Below are positions 43,525-53,990 of a stretch of DNA of 64,000 bases, one piece after another (the first letter of the stretch is position 1; the number at the start of each line of letters is the position of its first letter). The position numbers were made by a program, and so were the translations under genes. A model generated the notes under the pieces. That model saw only the letters and a list, made by a program, of their open reading frames with translations. It made no database searches and was not told the DNA's origin. Origin of the DNA: Rheinheimera pacifica (GTDB taxonomy: Bacteria > Pseudomonadota > Gammaproteobacteria > Enterobacterales > Alteromonadaceae); the NCBI RefSeq assembly GCF_900108485.1, contig NZ_FNXF01000003.1:204530-268529 (forward strand). The letters run 5' to 3'.

Positions 43525-44334
43525 TCAACCGGCTTTATCGCCAGACAAACTGAGCTTTAGCTGCCTGCTGTAAGTTCTGCTGACTTTCAGCGATTTACTG
43601 TTCACTAACGTCAGGTTGTACTCTGAATTGATTAACGGTTCGAGCCTGGCGACATGTTGCAGGTTAACAATGGTTGATTTATGAATACGCAAAAAGCCAT
43701 CGGGCAGCACGTCATTGATCAGGCTTTTTAATCTGGCCCGCATCACAAAGGTATCATCCCGGGTGTGCACACACATATAGTCGCCAGCGGCATCTATCCA
43801 TAAGATATCGGCATAGGGGATCAATTGCGCCGGGTGATGGCCGTCCTGGATCACCAGTTTTTCCTGCTCAATGCGGTATGCACTGCCAGGCTCAGTCAGC
43901 CGGGCGGTGTCACCATTTAGCAAGATGTCGCGTACTTCCAACATATGCTGCTTATTGGCCGGGCTATCCAACCTGGATGATACCCGGGCAATAGCTTCTG
44001 CCAAACGCTCTTTTTTTACCGGTTTAAGCAAATAATCCAGTGCCCGTACTTCAAACGCCTTAACGGCATATTGATGAAACGCCGTAACAAAAATAATCGC
44101 CGGGCACGATTCCGGCTGCAGCTGTTTAATCAGCTCAAAACCCGATTTACCGGGCATTTCAATATCGAGAAAAATCAAATCCGGTGCAGATTCACTGATC
44201 AATGCCATGGCCTCATCAACACTACAGGCATGCCCGATGATGGAGATCTGCGAAAAGGCGGCCAGCCTGATGGCCAGCCCTTCGATAGCACTGTATTCGT
44301 CATCTACCAGCAAGGTTTTCAGTGGTTTCATCAA
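43525..44334 (-). CDS. LytTR-type response regulator
   Basis: 269 residues. Receiver domain with LLVDDE (about 8-13), phospho-acceptor Asp in LIFLDIEMPG (about 53-62), Thr in FVTAFHQYAVKAFE and Lys in YLLKPVKK. The LytTR DNA-binding domain (about 165-265) includes YADILWIDAAGDYMCVHT and LRIHKSTIVNLQHV. It overlaps the histidine-kinase gene by 4 bp and forms a two-component pair with it. The target is unknown; a direct repeat upstream of the kinase gene is a candidate self-binding site. Confidence 0.92.
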   Translation of the reverse strand: MMKPLKTLLVDDEYSAIEGLAIRLAAFSQISIIGHACSVDEAMALISESAPDLIFLDIEMPGKSGFELIKQLQPESCPAIIFVTAFHQYAVKAFEVRALDYLLKPVKKERLAEAIARVSSRLDSPANKQHMLEVRDILLNGDTARLTEPGSAYRIEQEKLVIQDGHHPAQLIPYADILWIDAAGDYMCVHTRDDTFVMRARLKSLINDVLPDGFLRIHKSTIVNLQHVARLEPLINSEYNLTLVNSKSLKVSRTYSRQLKLSLSGDKAG

Positions 44335-45389
44335 AGGCTCTCAAGCGTCTCCAGCGGAATTGACATACAGATCCAGGCACCACCCTTTTCATCATTGCCC
44401 AGCTTAAAACAACTCGAGCCGGGGTAGATCAGTTGTAGTCTGTCCTGACAATTTTTCATACCAATGCCACGCGAGGCCGGCTCTGCCAGATTAAAACCAG
44501 TACCGCTATCACTAACTCTGATATGTAACCGGCTGTCGTCACAGCTAAAATTAACAGCAATAGCAATATTGTTCTTGTTGCCAATACCGTGTTTCAAGGC
44601 ATTTTCAACCAGCGGCTGCAGTAGTAAAGATGGCATCAGCGCAGAATTGCAGCCTTTGTCTGCACTGATCTGTACATTAAGTTCACTTTGAAAACGGCAC
44701 TGTTCAATATCAATATAGGTTTGCAACAGCGCAATTTCTTCCTGTACCGTGATTTTTGCCAGCGGATCGGTGTATAAACTGTAGCGCAAAAAGTCACAGA
44801 GTTTTTCCAGCATAGTTACCGCATTGGCGTTGTGCTGTTTAAGAATAAGGGTACAAATAGCATTGATACTGTTAAACATAAAATGCGGGTTGAGCTGGTA
44901 GCGCAACATTTTAAGCTGTGACTCTTTTGCCAGATGCAGCGCTTCTGCCGCTTTATGCTTTTGCTCAGCATTATCCAGATAGATTTTTATACCATAGTAA
45001 CCGGCAGTCCAGGTTGCCAGCATGGTTAGCGAGGCCGAGGTCCAGGTGCCAAAGTCGAACCAGGTCATTGGCTGCCACCAACTGCCATAAAACCACTGCA
45101 ATGTATGCCATTTAAACTGGGTCCACAGCAGTGACGCCGCCAGTAAACAGATAATATGCAAGCAAACGCTTACACCGGCCGGTTCCTGCCTGAACCAGGC
45201 ATATAGCCGCCTTAACAGCAGGGTAATAAAAAAACCGCAGCAGGTATCCAGCAAAAGATGAGGCAGATGAATTGCCCACGGCTCCTGGCCGGGCATTTTA
45301 ATCATCAGTTCGGTAAGCACAGCATAAGCTACCCAACCACAATATTGGCATAACCAGAACAGCTGTGTTTTTGATTCTAACTTTATCAA
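44331..45389 (-). CDS. LytS/YehU-type sensor histidine kinase
   Basis: 352 residues. Four hydrophobic helices in the N-terminal 130 residues form the sensor part; there is no large periplasmic domain. A short coiled segment (NAEQKHKAAEALHLAKESQL) leads to the His_kinase domain with phospho-acceptor His in LNPHFMFNSINAI (about 166-178). The ATPase N-box is LLLQPLVENALKHGIG (about 255-270), followed by VSDSGTGF and RGIGMKNCQDRL. Partner of the LytTR regulator downstream. Signal unknown. Confidence 0.92.
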   Translation of the reverse strand: MIKLESKTQLFWLCQYCGWVAYAVLTELMIKMPGQEPWAIHLPHLLLDTCCGFFITLLLRRLYAWFRQEPAGVSVCLHIICLLAASLLWTQFKWHTLQWFYGSWWQPMTWFDFGTWTSASLTMLATWTAGYYGIKIYLDNAEQKHKAAEALHLAKESQLKMLRYQLNPHFMFNSINAICTLILKQHNANAVTMLEKLCDFLRYSLYTDPLAKITVQEEIALLQTYIDIEQCRFQSELNVQISADKGCNSALMPSLLLQPLVENALKHGIGNKNNIAIAVNFSCDDSRLHIRVSDSGTGFNLAEPASRGIGMKNCQDRLQLIYPGSSCFKLGNDEKGGAWICMSIPLETLESL

Positions 45390-45396
45390 GTTACTT

Positions 45397-45432
45397 TCAC
45401 TTCACTATCACTTAGTTCAGGATCACTTCACT
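45397..45432. promoter_or_regulatory. Direct repeat upstream of the histidine kinase gene
   Basis: TCACTTCACT occurs at 45397-45406 and 45423-45432, 26 bp apart. LytTR proteins bind pairs of short direct repeats, so this may be an autoregulatory site. Proposed from position and spacing only. Confidence 0.3.
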
Positions 45433-45460
45433 GCCTTAGGCTTAGCGCTAAATATTGTGC

Positions 45461-45483
45461 CGTGCCTGTTATTACCAGGCACG
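45461..45483 (-). terminator. Hairpin after the GH3 gene
   Basis: CGTGCCTG (45461-45468) and CAGGCACG (45476-45483) form an 8-bp stem just past the GH3 stop, read on the minus strand. No strong T-run follows, so termination may be partial. Confidence 0.5.
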
Positions 45484-45495
45484 ATATCACCCTGA

Positions 45496-48051
45496 TTACT
45501 GCGCGCAGTCAAGTACCTGTGTTGCTTCGGTAACGGCAGTCACCAGCGCTATATCTGCCAGGGCCAGGCTAAACGGCTGTGTTGTGCTTAACCGCATGGC
45601 ATCTTCTGCTACTTGCGGTGCCCTGGCACCTTCGCAGTACAGCGGCAAAGCGATAGTATGCCATTGGCCACGGCTAAGGCCAGATAAAAGCGGCAGCAGC
45701 GATTCTGAGCGCAGGCATGATGACTGCTGACACATCAGCGCTATGCTGACATCTGCAGAGGGTGTTTGATCAAGGCGGATACTCATCTGCATAAATTTAC
45801 TGTCTGCAAGCGCGGATAATGGCTGCGGCGCGGTGTATTTCAGGCTGGCTGTTGCGCTGGTACTGGCATTGCCACCCTCAGTTTGCCAGACAAACTTACG
45901 GCCATCTTCCTGATAGGCTAAGTTAACGGACTGCATCGATAAACTTTTACCATCGCCACTCACCGCTGACGACGTATTAACCGTTTTTTGCCCTGTTGTG
46001 CTGTCTGATAATGCCCACGCCAAACCGTCGGCCAGGTTTCTGACAAACAACGGCAGCTGTTCGCCGCTGTGTTGTTTTGGCGCTGCGCGGGTCACTTCTG
46101 AAAGTTGCGCCAGCATAGTCTTGTCGGCATAGGTAAGGCCGTAGCCATAAGCAAACAACGGCTCATACTGCGCATCTTTGACATTAAGCAGGTATTGATC
46201 ATCATACTTCGGCCAGGAAAAGCTAAGCTTGCCGCTAAAGTCATGCTGGATGTTGCCTTTGCTATCTCTCAGTAACACATCGGCAATACCCTGCCCTTCC
46301 GAGCCGGGTAACCAGGCTGCGACAAAAGCATCAGAAGCGTTCAGTTCTTTATTTACCCACAGCGGCCGGCCGCTTAGAAACACTGTTACCACAGGAATAT
46401 TCTGCTGCTTTAAGCGTTGCAGCAGCGCTAAATCGCGCTTATTGCCATGCTGATATTCCAGCAACTGAATATCGCCAAACCATTCTGCATAGGGCTCTTC
46501 GCCAATAACCACTATGGCCACATCTGGCTTGCTGCTGTATTTGCCGTCTTCGCTGAGTTCTACCGTACCACCGGCGGCTTCAATTTGCTGGCGTAAGCCG
46601 GCATAAACTTACGTAGCGTTAGGAAAATCAGCATTAGTGTTATCTGTACCCTGCCAGGACACACTCCAGCCACCGGCTTGCTTGGCAATATTGTCGGCGC
46701 CGTCACCGGCAATCAGTACCCGGCTTTTTGGCGAAACAGGCAGAATATTATTATTGTTTTTCAGCAGTACCAGCGATTTTCTTACCGCTTCCCGGGCCAG
46801 TTCACGATGTGCAGGCGCATTAAACCACTCTGGCTTTAACGATTCCGGCCGGCTTGAGGGTTTGCCACGCGTAAATACGCCCCAGCGTATTTTGGCACGC
46901 AAAAACCGCCGTACTGCATCATCAAGCCTTGCGGTTGTAATAACACCGTCTTTTACCTGTTGCACGGTGTTGTGGTAAAAGGCTTCAAAGTGCTCGGGCA
47001 CCATCATTACGTCTACGCCGGCATTAAAGGCCGCGGCGCATTGCTCTAAATCGCAGCCATCAACAAATTTATGCGCGTTCCAGTCACTTATAACAAAGCC
47101 GTCAAAGCCCATTTGCTGTTTTAATACTTCGGTCAGCAGGTAGTGATCACCATGCACCCGCTTGCCGTTCCAGCTGTTAAATGACGCCATCACCGACTGC
47201 ACCCCGGCGCTGATAGCAGTGTAGTAACCGGCAGCATGGATATCACGCAGGCTTTGCTCATCGGCCAGCGTATCTCCACGGTCAAGGCCGTTTTCGGTAC
47301 CGCCATCGCCGATAAAATGCTTGGCGGTGGCAATACGGTGATAAAAGCTTAAAAAATCAGCGCCAATTTCGCCTTGTACCCCGGTTACCATCGGCGCGGC
47401 ATAGGCAGCGACAACTTCAGGATCTTCGGAATAACTCTCATAGGTGCGGCCCCAGCGATCATCTCTTACCACCGCAACGGTAGGTGCAAACATCCACTCG
47501 ATACCGGTTGCCGCCACTTCTTTGGCGGTAGCGCGGCCAATGCGGTGGATTAAATCCGCATCTCTGGCGGCTCCCAGGCCAATATTGTGCGGAAACAGCG
47601 TGGCACCAAACACATTGCTGTGGCCATGCATCGCATCAGTGCCCCAGATGGTTGGAATGCTGCTGCCATCTTTGCTGCTATCAACCGAGGCGGCATACAT
47701 TTCATCGGCATACTTAAGCCAGGTTTTGGCATCCGCCTGCTTCTGGCCATAGGGGGCAGTGTTGCCACCATTAAGATAAGAGCCAAAGCCGTATTTGCGC
47801 ATTTGCTCAACACTCAGATAGCCAATTTCCGGCTGAACAATTTGCGCCACCTTCTGCGCTATGCTCATGTTTGCCAGCAAGGCATCCAGCTGTTGCTCGG
47901 TTGCCGCATCGGTTTTTAACGCCGTGTCAGCCTTTGGCCAGCTAACTTTAGCTGTATCTGCTGCTGTATCTGCAGAGAGCCCGCTTAGCGGAAACAGTAA
48001 CGAGCCTAGAAAAAAGGTTTTGCGAAGCGCTGCATCTGATAGTGAAAACAT
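45496..48051 (-). pseudogene. GH3 beta-glucosidase/exo-beta-glucanase with in-frame stop
   Basis: One continuous frame of about 850 codons, interrupted by a single TAA at 46611-46609. ATG 48051 (AAGGAA upstream) gives a signal peptide (FFLGSLLFPLSGLSA). The first part is the GH3 N-domain with TDAMHGHSN, KHFIGDGGT and the nucleophile motif FVISDWNAHK. The second part has GEEPYAEW and the C-terminal beta domains. After the stop, the same frame continues VYAGLRQQIEAAGGTV, typical of GH3. The size fits ExoP-type exo-1,3/1,4-beta-glucanases of marine bacteria. One base change (TCA to TAA) would explain it, as would a sequencing error. A truncated 480-residue product would lack the C-terminal half of the catalytic unit. 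Confidence 0.85.
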
Positions 48052-48111
48052 AACGGGTTCCTTCGTCTGCACAGACCACGCAATAAAATTGCCACGGCAG
48101 ACACTTGCTGT

Positions 48112-48891
48112 TTAATGGGGAATATATTCAATGAAGTCGTAATAGGCCCAGGCGTTGCCGCCAAAATACTGGCCGGGAAAGTAAAAGCCGTCTTGCGAGT
48201 TGTCACCGTGCCAGTGGTTAAGCATAATTTTGGTATTATCTACCGGCCAGGCATAGGCCGGTATTTCATCAGCGGCCAGATAACCATCGCCATTATCTTT
48301 ATAAACCGTCCGGATAGTTTGCTCATTACCCGCCGCATCAAATACATACCAGCGTATTTGAGTTTCACTCCAGTCAAAGCCGATGGTCAGCAGATTTTGC
48401 TGAATATTCAGCCCATACTGGCCAAGATCAATATCCAGCTCCCAGCTTTGATAAGTGCCGCCTTGTGGCTGATAAATCACGTTGGTGTGCACCACATTGC
48501 CAAGCGAGGGTAGAAATTCAATATCAATTTCCTGCCAGGCCCGGCCGGGCGCATCCCACCATGAGGTATAGGTAAAGATAGACGCCACGGTGCCGGGGGT
48601 ATTGCCGGTTCTCAGCGAGCCCTGCACTTTGCCATAGCGATAACTGCTGCGGCTTTGCAGCTCTGCGCAACTGCCCTGGCTTAGTGCCAGCGTAATACCA
48701 TGCGAGCTTGGTGAAATCATGCCGGGGGTGAAGGTACAACCAAAAGGCGAGCCGTTATTACCACTTCTGGCTGACCAGATACTGCTGTTAAAGCCCCAGC
48801 TGAAATCATCTTTAAAGTACTCTGCCTGCACAGTAGCCGTGCTGCAAAGCCAGGTTGCCACAAATATGACGGGCTTAAGTTTGCTGTTCAT
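48112..48891 (-). CDS. GH16 endo-beta-glucanase (licheninase-like), secreted
   Basis: 259 residues from ATG 48891 (AGGA upstream), with a signal peptide ending near VQA (about 23). Catalytic motif EIDIEFLP, the GH16 E-[IL]-D-[IV]-E signature; both Glu are catalytic. GKVQGSLRTGNTPGTVASIFTYT (ends quoted) and FDWSETQIRWYVFD match beta-1,3-1,4-glucanases (licheninases). Cleaves mixed-linkage or laminarin-type beta-glucan outside the cell. It is 60 bp upstream of GH3 on the same strand and next to a TonB receptor, forming a small polysaccharide utilisation locus. Cys residues in FGCTFTP and GSCAELQ may form a disulfide. Confidence 0.92.
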   Translation of the reverse strand: MNSKLKPVIFVATWLCSTATVQAEYFKDDFSWGFNSSIWSARSGNNGSPFGCTFTPGMISPSSHGITLALSQGSCAELQSRSSYRYGKVQGSLRTGNTPGTVASIFTYTSWWDAPGRAWQEIDIEFLPSLGNVVHTNVIYQPQGGTYQSWELDIDLGQYGLNIQQNLLTIGFDWSETQIRWYVFDAAGNEQTIRTVYKDNGDGYLAADEIPAYAWPVDNTKIMLNHWHGDNSQDGFYFPGQYFGGNAWAYYDFIEYIPH

Positions 48892-48975
48892 AGTTGATGT
48901 CCTGTCGGTACACAAGATATTGCGCCCAAGCCATATAGCAGACTGCTTTGGGCGCGCGGTTAGCAGTTACATAGT

Positions 48976-51662
48976 TTAGAAATTAAAACCTGCTCTGATA
49001 CCGTAGTAACGTGGCATGCCAAAGCTGCCTTTGTTAAAGCCTTTGCTGGTGTTATTCCAGTACTGCACCATTTCATCGGTGGCATTATTAACAAACACTT
49101 CGGCGTACCAGCCTGGCTTTGCGGTTCATATTTTAATGAGGCATTAACCATGGTATAGGCGTCACGTTTATCGGTAATGTAGTGCGCAGCTTCATCGCTT
49201 ACGGCGAAGTTCATATCATCCAGATGCTTATCCAGGTTCCAGATGGTGGTGTAGGATTTATCTTTCCAGCTTAAATTAAACCAGCTATGCACATAGCCAA
49301 AACGGCCTAAATCAAAGCTGTGGGTATAGCTGACATTAGCGGTAAACCGGGGCGTCATCGCCAGATCATTGCCTTTGAGATTGGCTGTCAGCAGGGTATT
49401 TTCCGGATCGATTGATTCCTCATAGGACAAATTAAACAAGTATTCAGGATCGTAATCCCACTTAGTGAGCCAGTCTTTTGTCACACGGGCGTGGGTCCAG
49501 GTAGCATAGCCAGTGATACGGCCATTCTGGTATGGCTTCCAGTCGAATTCAAACTCAATACCCTTAATGGTTGAGCCCGGCACGTTTTGCGTATAGTAGG
49601 CAATGACCGGCTGGTTCTGATAATCCAACACCGGCATGCCGTTTTCATCCAGAATAGGCGCGCCATTTTCGTCTTCAACCGGCGATAAACGCTCAACATT
49701 ACCAATTGAGCCGACAGAGGCATACTGCATATCGGTATAGTCGGTATAGAAAAATGCCGCTTGCAGGTTCAGTGAATTATTCAGGAAACTTGATTTAGCA
49801 CCCAGCTCTAACGTCAGCACTTTTTCCGGGTCAAACTGGGTTTCAAAGCGGTTAACCTCACCGGTTCTGTCGTTCACCACTTCAAACACATCACCAATAC
49901 CACCAGCTTTAAAGCCTGATGCCAGATAGCTGTACAGCATGGTGTCCTGGCTCAGGTTATAATCCAGGCCAATTCTGAAGTCATGATTACGCCACTGGCC
50001 TTTATTGTCATTGGCAAAGAAAGACGCATACAGCGCCGGGTCGTTAAAATAATCTACCGGCAACTGGTTAAGTGCAGTACGATTGAACCAGCCCGGCGCA
50101 CAACCATCGGCATTCGAGCAGCGATAAGTACGGCCACCCTTATCCTGCTTGGTTTCATGACTGTAACGGTAACCAAAGGTGGCGTGTAAGTCATCGGTAA
50201 TATTGTAGGTGGCCTGGCCAAACAGCGCATAAGCTTTGGTAGAACGGTCCGGCTGATCCCAAAATGCTTTGTCATCCATCGGGTTGTCGTAATAGCCCAA
50301 TGTCGTCGTTTTTTCATAGAAGTAATTCACGCCGGTTATCCAAACCAGATCGCCAAATTCGTCAGACTGCAGCTGAATTTCTGTCGAGTAAGATGTCGCA
50401 CCGGTACCTTTGAGGAAATAGATGGCGCCATCCCAGGGATCAAGGCCGGTTTCACTGTCCTGGGCGGATGATCTGTCCATGTCCTCATAGCCCACTTGCC
50501 ATACCAGGCTTAATTCATCACTAAGGCTGTAGTTCAATGTATTGCGCAGATAAGTAATATCCAGGTTCAGCTCACCCGGTACGTTAACCACCGCCTGATA
50601 GGTATTATCGCTGGGTAAAAACGATGAGCAATCGCCGCCATATTCGTCAGGCCTGCCGCGCAGCTGGTCGCAGTTAACCAAATCCAGCGTGCCGGCACTG
50701 TTGTTCACATATTGCTGAAACACGGTATGGTTGCTAAACAGCCCGTGTGCCGGTTGCCACAGCGTGCTGATGCGAAACGAGTGCTCATTGGCATTATTAT
50801 AAAAGTCTTTCTTGCCGGCCGGGGTAAGCGCCCGCACCCGCTGTGCCTCCGGGTCAGTACCGGCACCGTCTATCCACCAGTTTTCCCGCTGTGTTACGGT
50901 AGAGCCAATGCCCTGGTAAGAGTCTTCAGAAATCACCGGCGCGTTCAGTACGTCTTCGCTAAGGCGGCGTGTGTCATACTGGTTTGGGTCCCAGTAGCCT
51001 TCGAGGTAAGAGTCGCGTTTTAGCCCTTTTGCCGCAACACGCACAGCAAACTCATCACTTAGCGGGATATTGAGAAAACCGCCGAGGTTTTTGCTGTTAA
51101 ATCTGCCTGCTTCGGCATTAATGTTACCGGCAAAACCGCTAACATCAGGCTTGGCTGAAATAACATTGATACTGCCAACGGTAGAGTTACGGCCAAACAA
51201 GGTGCCCTGAGGCCCGCGCAGCGCTTCTACCCGCTCTACATCGTACATCAATGCCAGCGCACCCTGCATCCGCGGCGAGTAAATGCCGTCCAGGTGCACG
51301 CCAACGGCAGGATCACCCAGCTCGGTAATATTGGTAGAGCGTACACCCCGCATAGAAATAACCGGCGCCGCCTGATCGGTCGCCGTTGAGATATCCAGAC
51401 CCGGCACTAAATCGGCGATATCTTTTACGTTATTAACCCCGCTTTGCCGCAGCTGCGCTTCACTTAACGCGGATATAGCAACAGGCGTTTCCATCAACCG
51501 GGTTTTACGCTTGGTGGCAGTAACCGAAATCACTTCGATTGCAGTATCGTTTTTTGCTGCTTGTTTTGCTGCATCCTCCGCTGCTGGCGCAGTTTCCTGC
51601 GCGGCCAGCGGTAATGAAAAAGCCATCATGATGGCCATGGTTATAGTATTAAGCTTTTGCAT
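48976..51662 (-). pseudogene. TonB-dependent receptor of the glucan locus with C-terminal frameshift
   Basis: About 890 codons. GGAGGATAAG precedes ATG 51662. A signal peptide is followed by the TonB box/plug (IEVISVTATKRKTRL, ALRGPQGTLFGRNSTVG). The initial frame runs to 48960 but ends in a cysteine-rich tail unlike an outer-membrane protein. A one-base shift at about 49111-49118 restores the family ending WYAEVFVNNATDEMVQYWNN...GIRAGFNF, with stop at 48978-48976 and the terminal Phe. The barrel's last two strands are thus lost in the unshifted product. Either a real lesion or a base-call error. Presumed to import beta-glucan oligosaccharides for GH16/GH3. Confidence 0.85.
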
Positions 51663-51856
51663 GTCTTATCCTCCCCGGATGTACTTAGTTTTTTGCAGGC
51701 ACAACTACCCTGCTGTTGTTATTTTTTTAAGCACTCTAGTCTGGTCATCCAAGCGAAGGCTATATCATTTCGGTAAAGCGAACCGCTGGTAATACAACCC
51801 GATATTTCTGTTATGGGAGGGAGTGATTCCAGGCCGTCAGGGCACAGCAACAAATT

Positions 51857-51889
51857 CAAAAAAAACGCCCCTCATTGAGGAGCGTTTTG
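51857..51889 (-). terminator. Intrinsic terminator of the CoA-transferase gene
   Basis: On the minus strand, ACGCTCCTC pairs with GAGGGGCGT (one mismatch; 51865-51885), followed by a run of eight T. The rest of the gap up to the TonB receptor start (51663-51856) shows no gene. Confidence 0.85.
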
Positions 51890-51905
51890 TTATTTATTAC
51901 CCAAT

Positions 51906-53810
51906 CTATGTCAGGGCCCAGCGTAACAGGCGGGCATATATCCATTGTCGCGGCCCGCTTGGCTCTGCCAACCCCATGCGGGACAATGCTTCAGGTGCAT
52001 CAGGGCCAGCGCGCAACAGCGCAACCAGCGCTTGTAATTTTGACTGTTTCAGTCGCCGCAGGCGCTGCAACGCCACCACCAGCTGTTGTTCCAGCTCAGT
52101 AAAATCACTGCCAAAAGGGTAACGGGGTAAATGGCCCGTTAAGCGCAGCGCATCTAAACGGGCCTCAAGGCTTGCAGGGGTATTTGCCGACGCAGCAGAG
52201 GGAATAGTCCAGCTCGCATCCAGTTTGCCGGCGGCCACCGCCTTCTTTGTTAGTTTTTGCTGGAAACGGCTATCACTGATACAAATCAGGGCTTTTATGC
52301 ATTCCTCGTCCGTTGCGCCACGTAAATCGGCAATACCGTATTCTGTCACCACAATATCGCGCAGATGGCGCGGTATAGTGCAGTGCGGATATTCCCAGAC
52401 AATGCTGGATGTGGTCTTGCCACCACTTTGGCGGGTACTGCGCAGCATCAGGATCGAGCGACCATCCCGCATGGCATGCGCCATGGCGACAAAGTTGTAT
52501 TGCCCGCCTACACCGGAGACCAGCTGATGGTCTTTCAGGCCATCAGACGTGGCCGCGCCGGTTAAACTCACCATCATACAGGTGTTGATAAAGCGGGCTT
52601 TTTGCCGCTGTAATTTCTCCAGTGCCGGGTTGCCACCATATAACTGGTTGATCCGGCCAACCGAGCTCATCCTGAAACGGGGCCATTCTGCTTCAGTCAA
52701 TTGGCGTAACCAGCGGTAAAAATCATCCGAGCCGAGAAAAAATGCCGCGTCTAACAAAGCGCCACTGCCTTCAATACCGGCTTGCTCACCGATGCGCCCG
52801 GCATTGGCCAGGCTCTGCAAGTATTCCTCGTCGAATACTTCGCGCTTGAGGATCCCGGCCTGATACAAATGCATAAAACCATCGAGAAACATTTCACTGG
52901 CGCCATACAGCCCGGCGTCAAAGCTGTCATAGCCGCCAATAGCATCAATCAGCGCCTGGCCGGGTAAGGCCCGGTTAAAATAGCCGCGATAGGCATGGTT
53001 GTTTTGCTGGCGCTGGATCAAGCTATACACCAGAGCATCACTGAGTGAGCCAATGCCGATTTGCAGCGTACCGTCGTCGGCCACCAGCGCACTGGCGTTC
53101 ATTCCGACACAATAATCCTGGGGCGTTACCGGGCTGCGGGGCAGCGCAAACAGCGGTTGCTGCGGATCATCGTTGATGATTTGGTGAAAAAAATCTTCGC
53201 CCACCAGCGCATCGCCGGCCATAAACGGCAAGTCCGGGTGCACCTGTGCCAGTATCAGGCACTTTCTGTCAGGACGATGACGCAGTTCTTCTGCCAGATC
53301 CAACGTAACATCCGGGTTGCTGCTCAAACTGTACTGCCAGCCTGATCCGCCCGCCCGCCGAGCGACCAGTTGTAAAATCAGATTCACCCCGCGGTCGGCC
53401 AGATCCCGCGCTACATGGGTGTAGTTGCTGGACACATAGTTGCGCTGAGCATCTGTATTACCCAGCATGCTTCCCGACTGAAAATAAAATTCGGTAACGG
53501 TAATATTGGCCGGTAGCTGTTGTGATGCCAGCGCATCGGCATAGGCCAGCCGCGGATAGTCTTCACCAAAATGACGTTTGACAAAGGGCTGCAAAAAACG
53601 CTGTTCCAGTTCACTGCCGGGTTTAGGCGGATTAAGCGACAGCGCGGTGAAGATATCCAGCCGGATACTAGTGTCCTGGCAAGCCCTGTGGTAAAACGCA
53701 TTGATCAAGCGGTTAGGTTTGCCCAGGCCCAGCGGTAGGCCCAGCACCACATGCTTACCAATTTGCGCTAAGACCTGATCAACAATATCGGCATAATCAC
53801 TATTGCTCAT
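51906..53810 (-). CDS. Acetyl-CoA hydrolase/transferase family protein
   Basis: 634 residues, somewhat longer than the 430-550 usual for family members. The N-terminal CoA-transferase half is followed by the C-terminal Ac-CoA hydrolase domain with GVGGQYNFVAMAHAM and IVVTEYGIADLRGATDEE. Glu in LYGASEMFLDG (about 298-308) is a candidate catalytic residue of the family, and IGIGSLSDAL fits the CoA-binding region. Likely moves CoA between short acids or hydrolyses an acyl-CoA; the substrate cannot be named. It stands alone, with a 20-bp tandem repeat upstream that may be its control element. Confidence 0.85.
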   Translation of the reverse strand: MSNSDYADIVDQVLAQIGKHVVLGLPLGLGKPNRLINAFYHRACQDTSIRLDIFTALSLNPPKPGSELEQRFLQPFVKRHFGEDYPRLAYADALASQQLPANITVTEFYFQSGSMLGNTDAQRNYVSSNYTHVARDLADRGVNLILQLVARRAGGSGWQYSLSSNPDVTLDLAEELRHRPDRKCLILAQVHPDLPFMAGDALVGEDFFHQIINDDPQQPLFALPRSPVTPQDYCVGMNASALVADDGTLQIGIGSLSDALVYSLIQRQQNNHAYRGYFNRALPGQALIDAIGGYDSFDAGLYGASEMFLDGFMHLYQAGILKREVFDEEYLQSLANAGRIGEQAGIEGSGALLDAAFFLGSDDFYRWLRQLTEAEWPRFRMSSVGRINQLYGGNPALEKLQRQKARFINTCMMVSLTGAATSDGLKDHQLVSGVGGQYNFVAMAHAMRDGRSILMLRSTRQSGGKTTSSIVWEYPHCTIPRHLRDIVVTEYGIADLRGATDEECIKALICISDSRFQQKLTKKAVAAGKLDASWTIPSAASANTPASLEARLDALRLTGHLPRYPFGSDFTELEQQLVVALQRLRRLKQSKLQALVALLRAGPDAPEALSRMGLAEPSGPRQWIYARLLRWALT

Positions 53811-53862
53811 TGCTGTAACTTATCTCCGTGTTCTGTACCATCGCATTACTGCACTGTACTAC

Positions 53863-53914
53863 ATTGATCAAAAGATTGATTGATTGATCAAAAGATTGAT
53901 TGACCAAAAGATTG
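53863..53914. repeat. 20-bp tandem repeat upstream of the CoA-transferase gene
   Basis: A 20-bp unit beginning ATTGATCAAAAG occupies 53863-53882 and again 53883-53902 without a mismatch, followed by a degenerate partial third copy to about 53914. It lies 52-104 bp upstream of the start at 53810 and contains repeated TTGATCAA palindromes, so it may bind a regulator. The remainder of the gap to 53990 shows a further CCAAAGGTTGG-like imperfect palindrome and no gene. Confidence 0.75.
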
Positions 53915-53990
53915 CGTTGCGCCAAAGGTTGGGTTAGCCCAAAGCGTCAATAACCAGACACTACCAAACATTAGCAGACAATATTCCCAC

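Noticed and set aside
43500-48915. LytS/LytTR pair as dedicated regulator of the glucan locus
   Set aside because: A hairpin separates GH3 from the kinase gene and no shared motif was found upstream of GH16 or the receptor; adjacency alone is not enough.
48960-48975. Stop at 48960 as the true end of the glucan-locus TonB receptor
   Set aside because: The last 50 residues of that frame are cysteine-rich and unlike a barrel end; the shifted frame ends GFNF at 48976.
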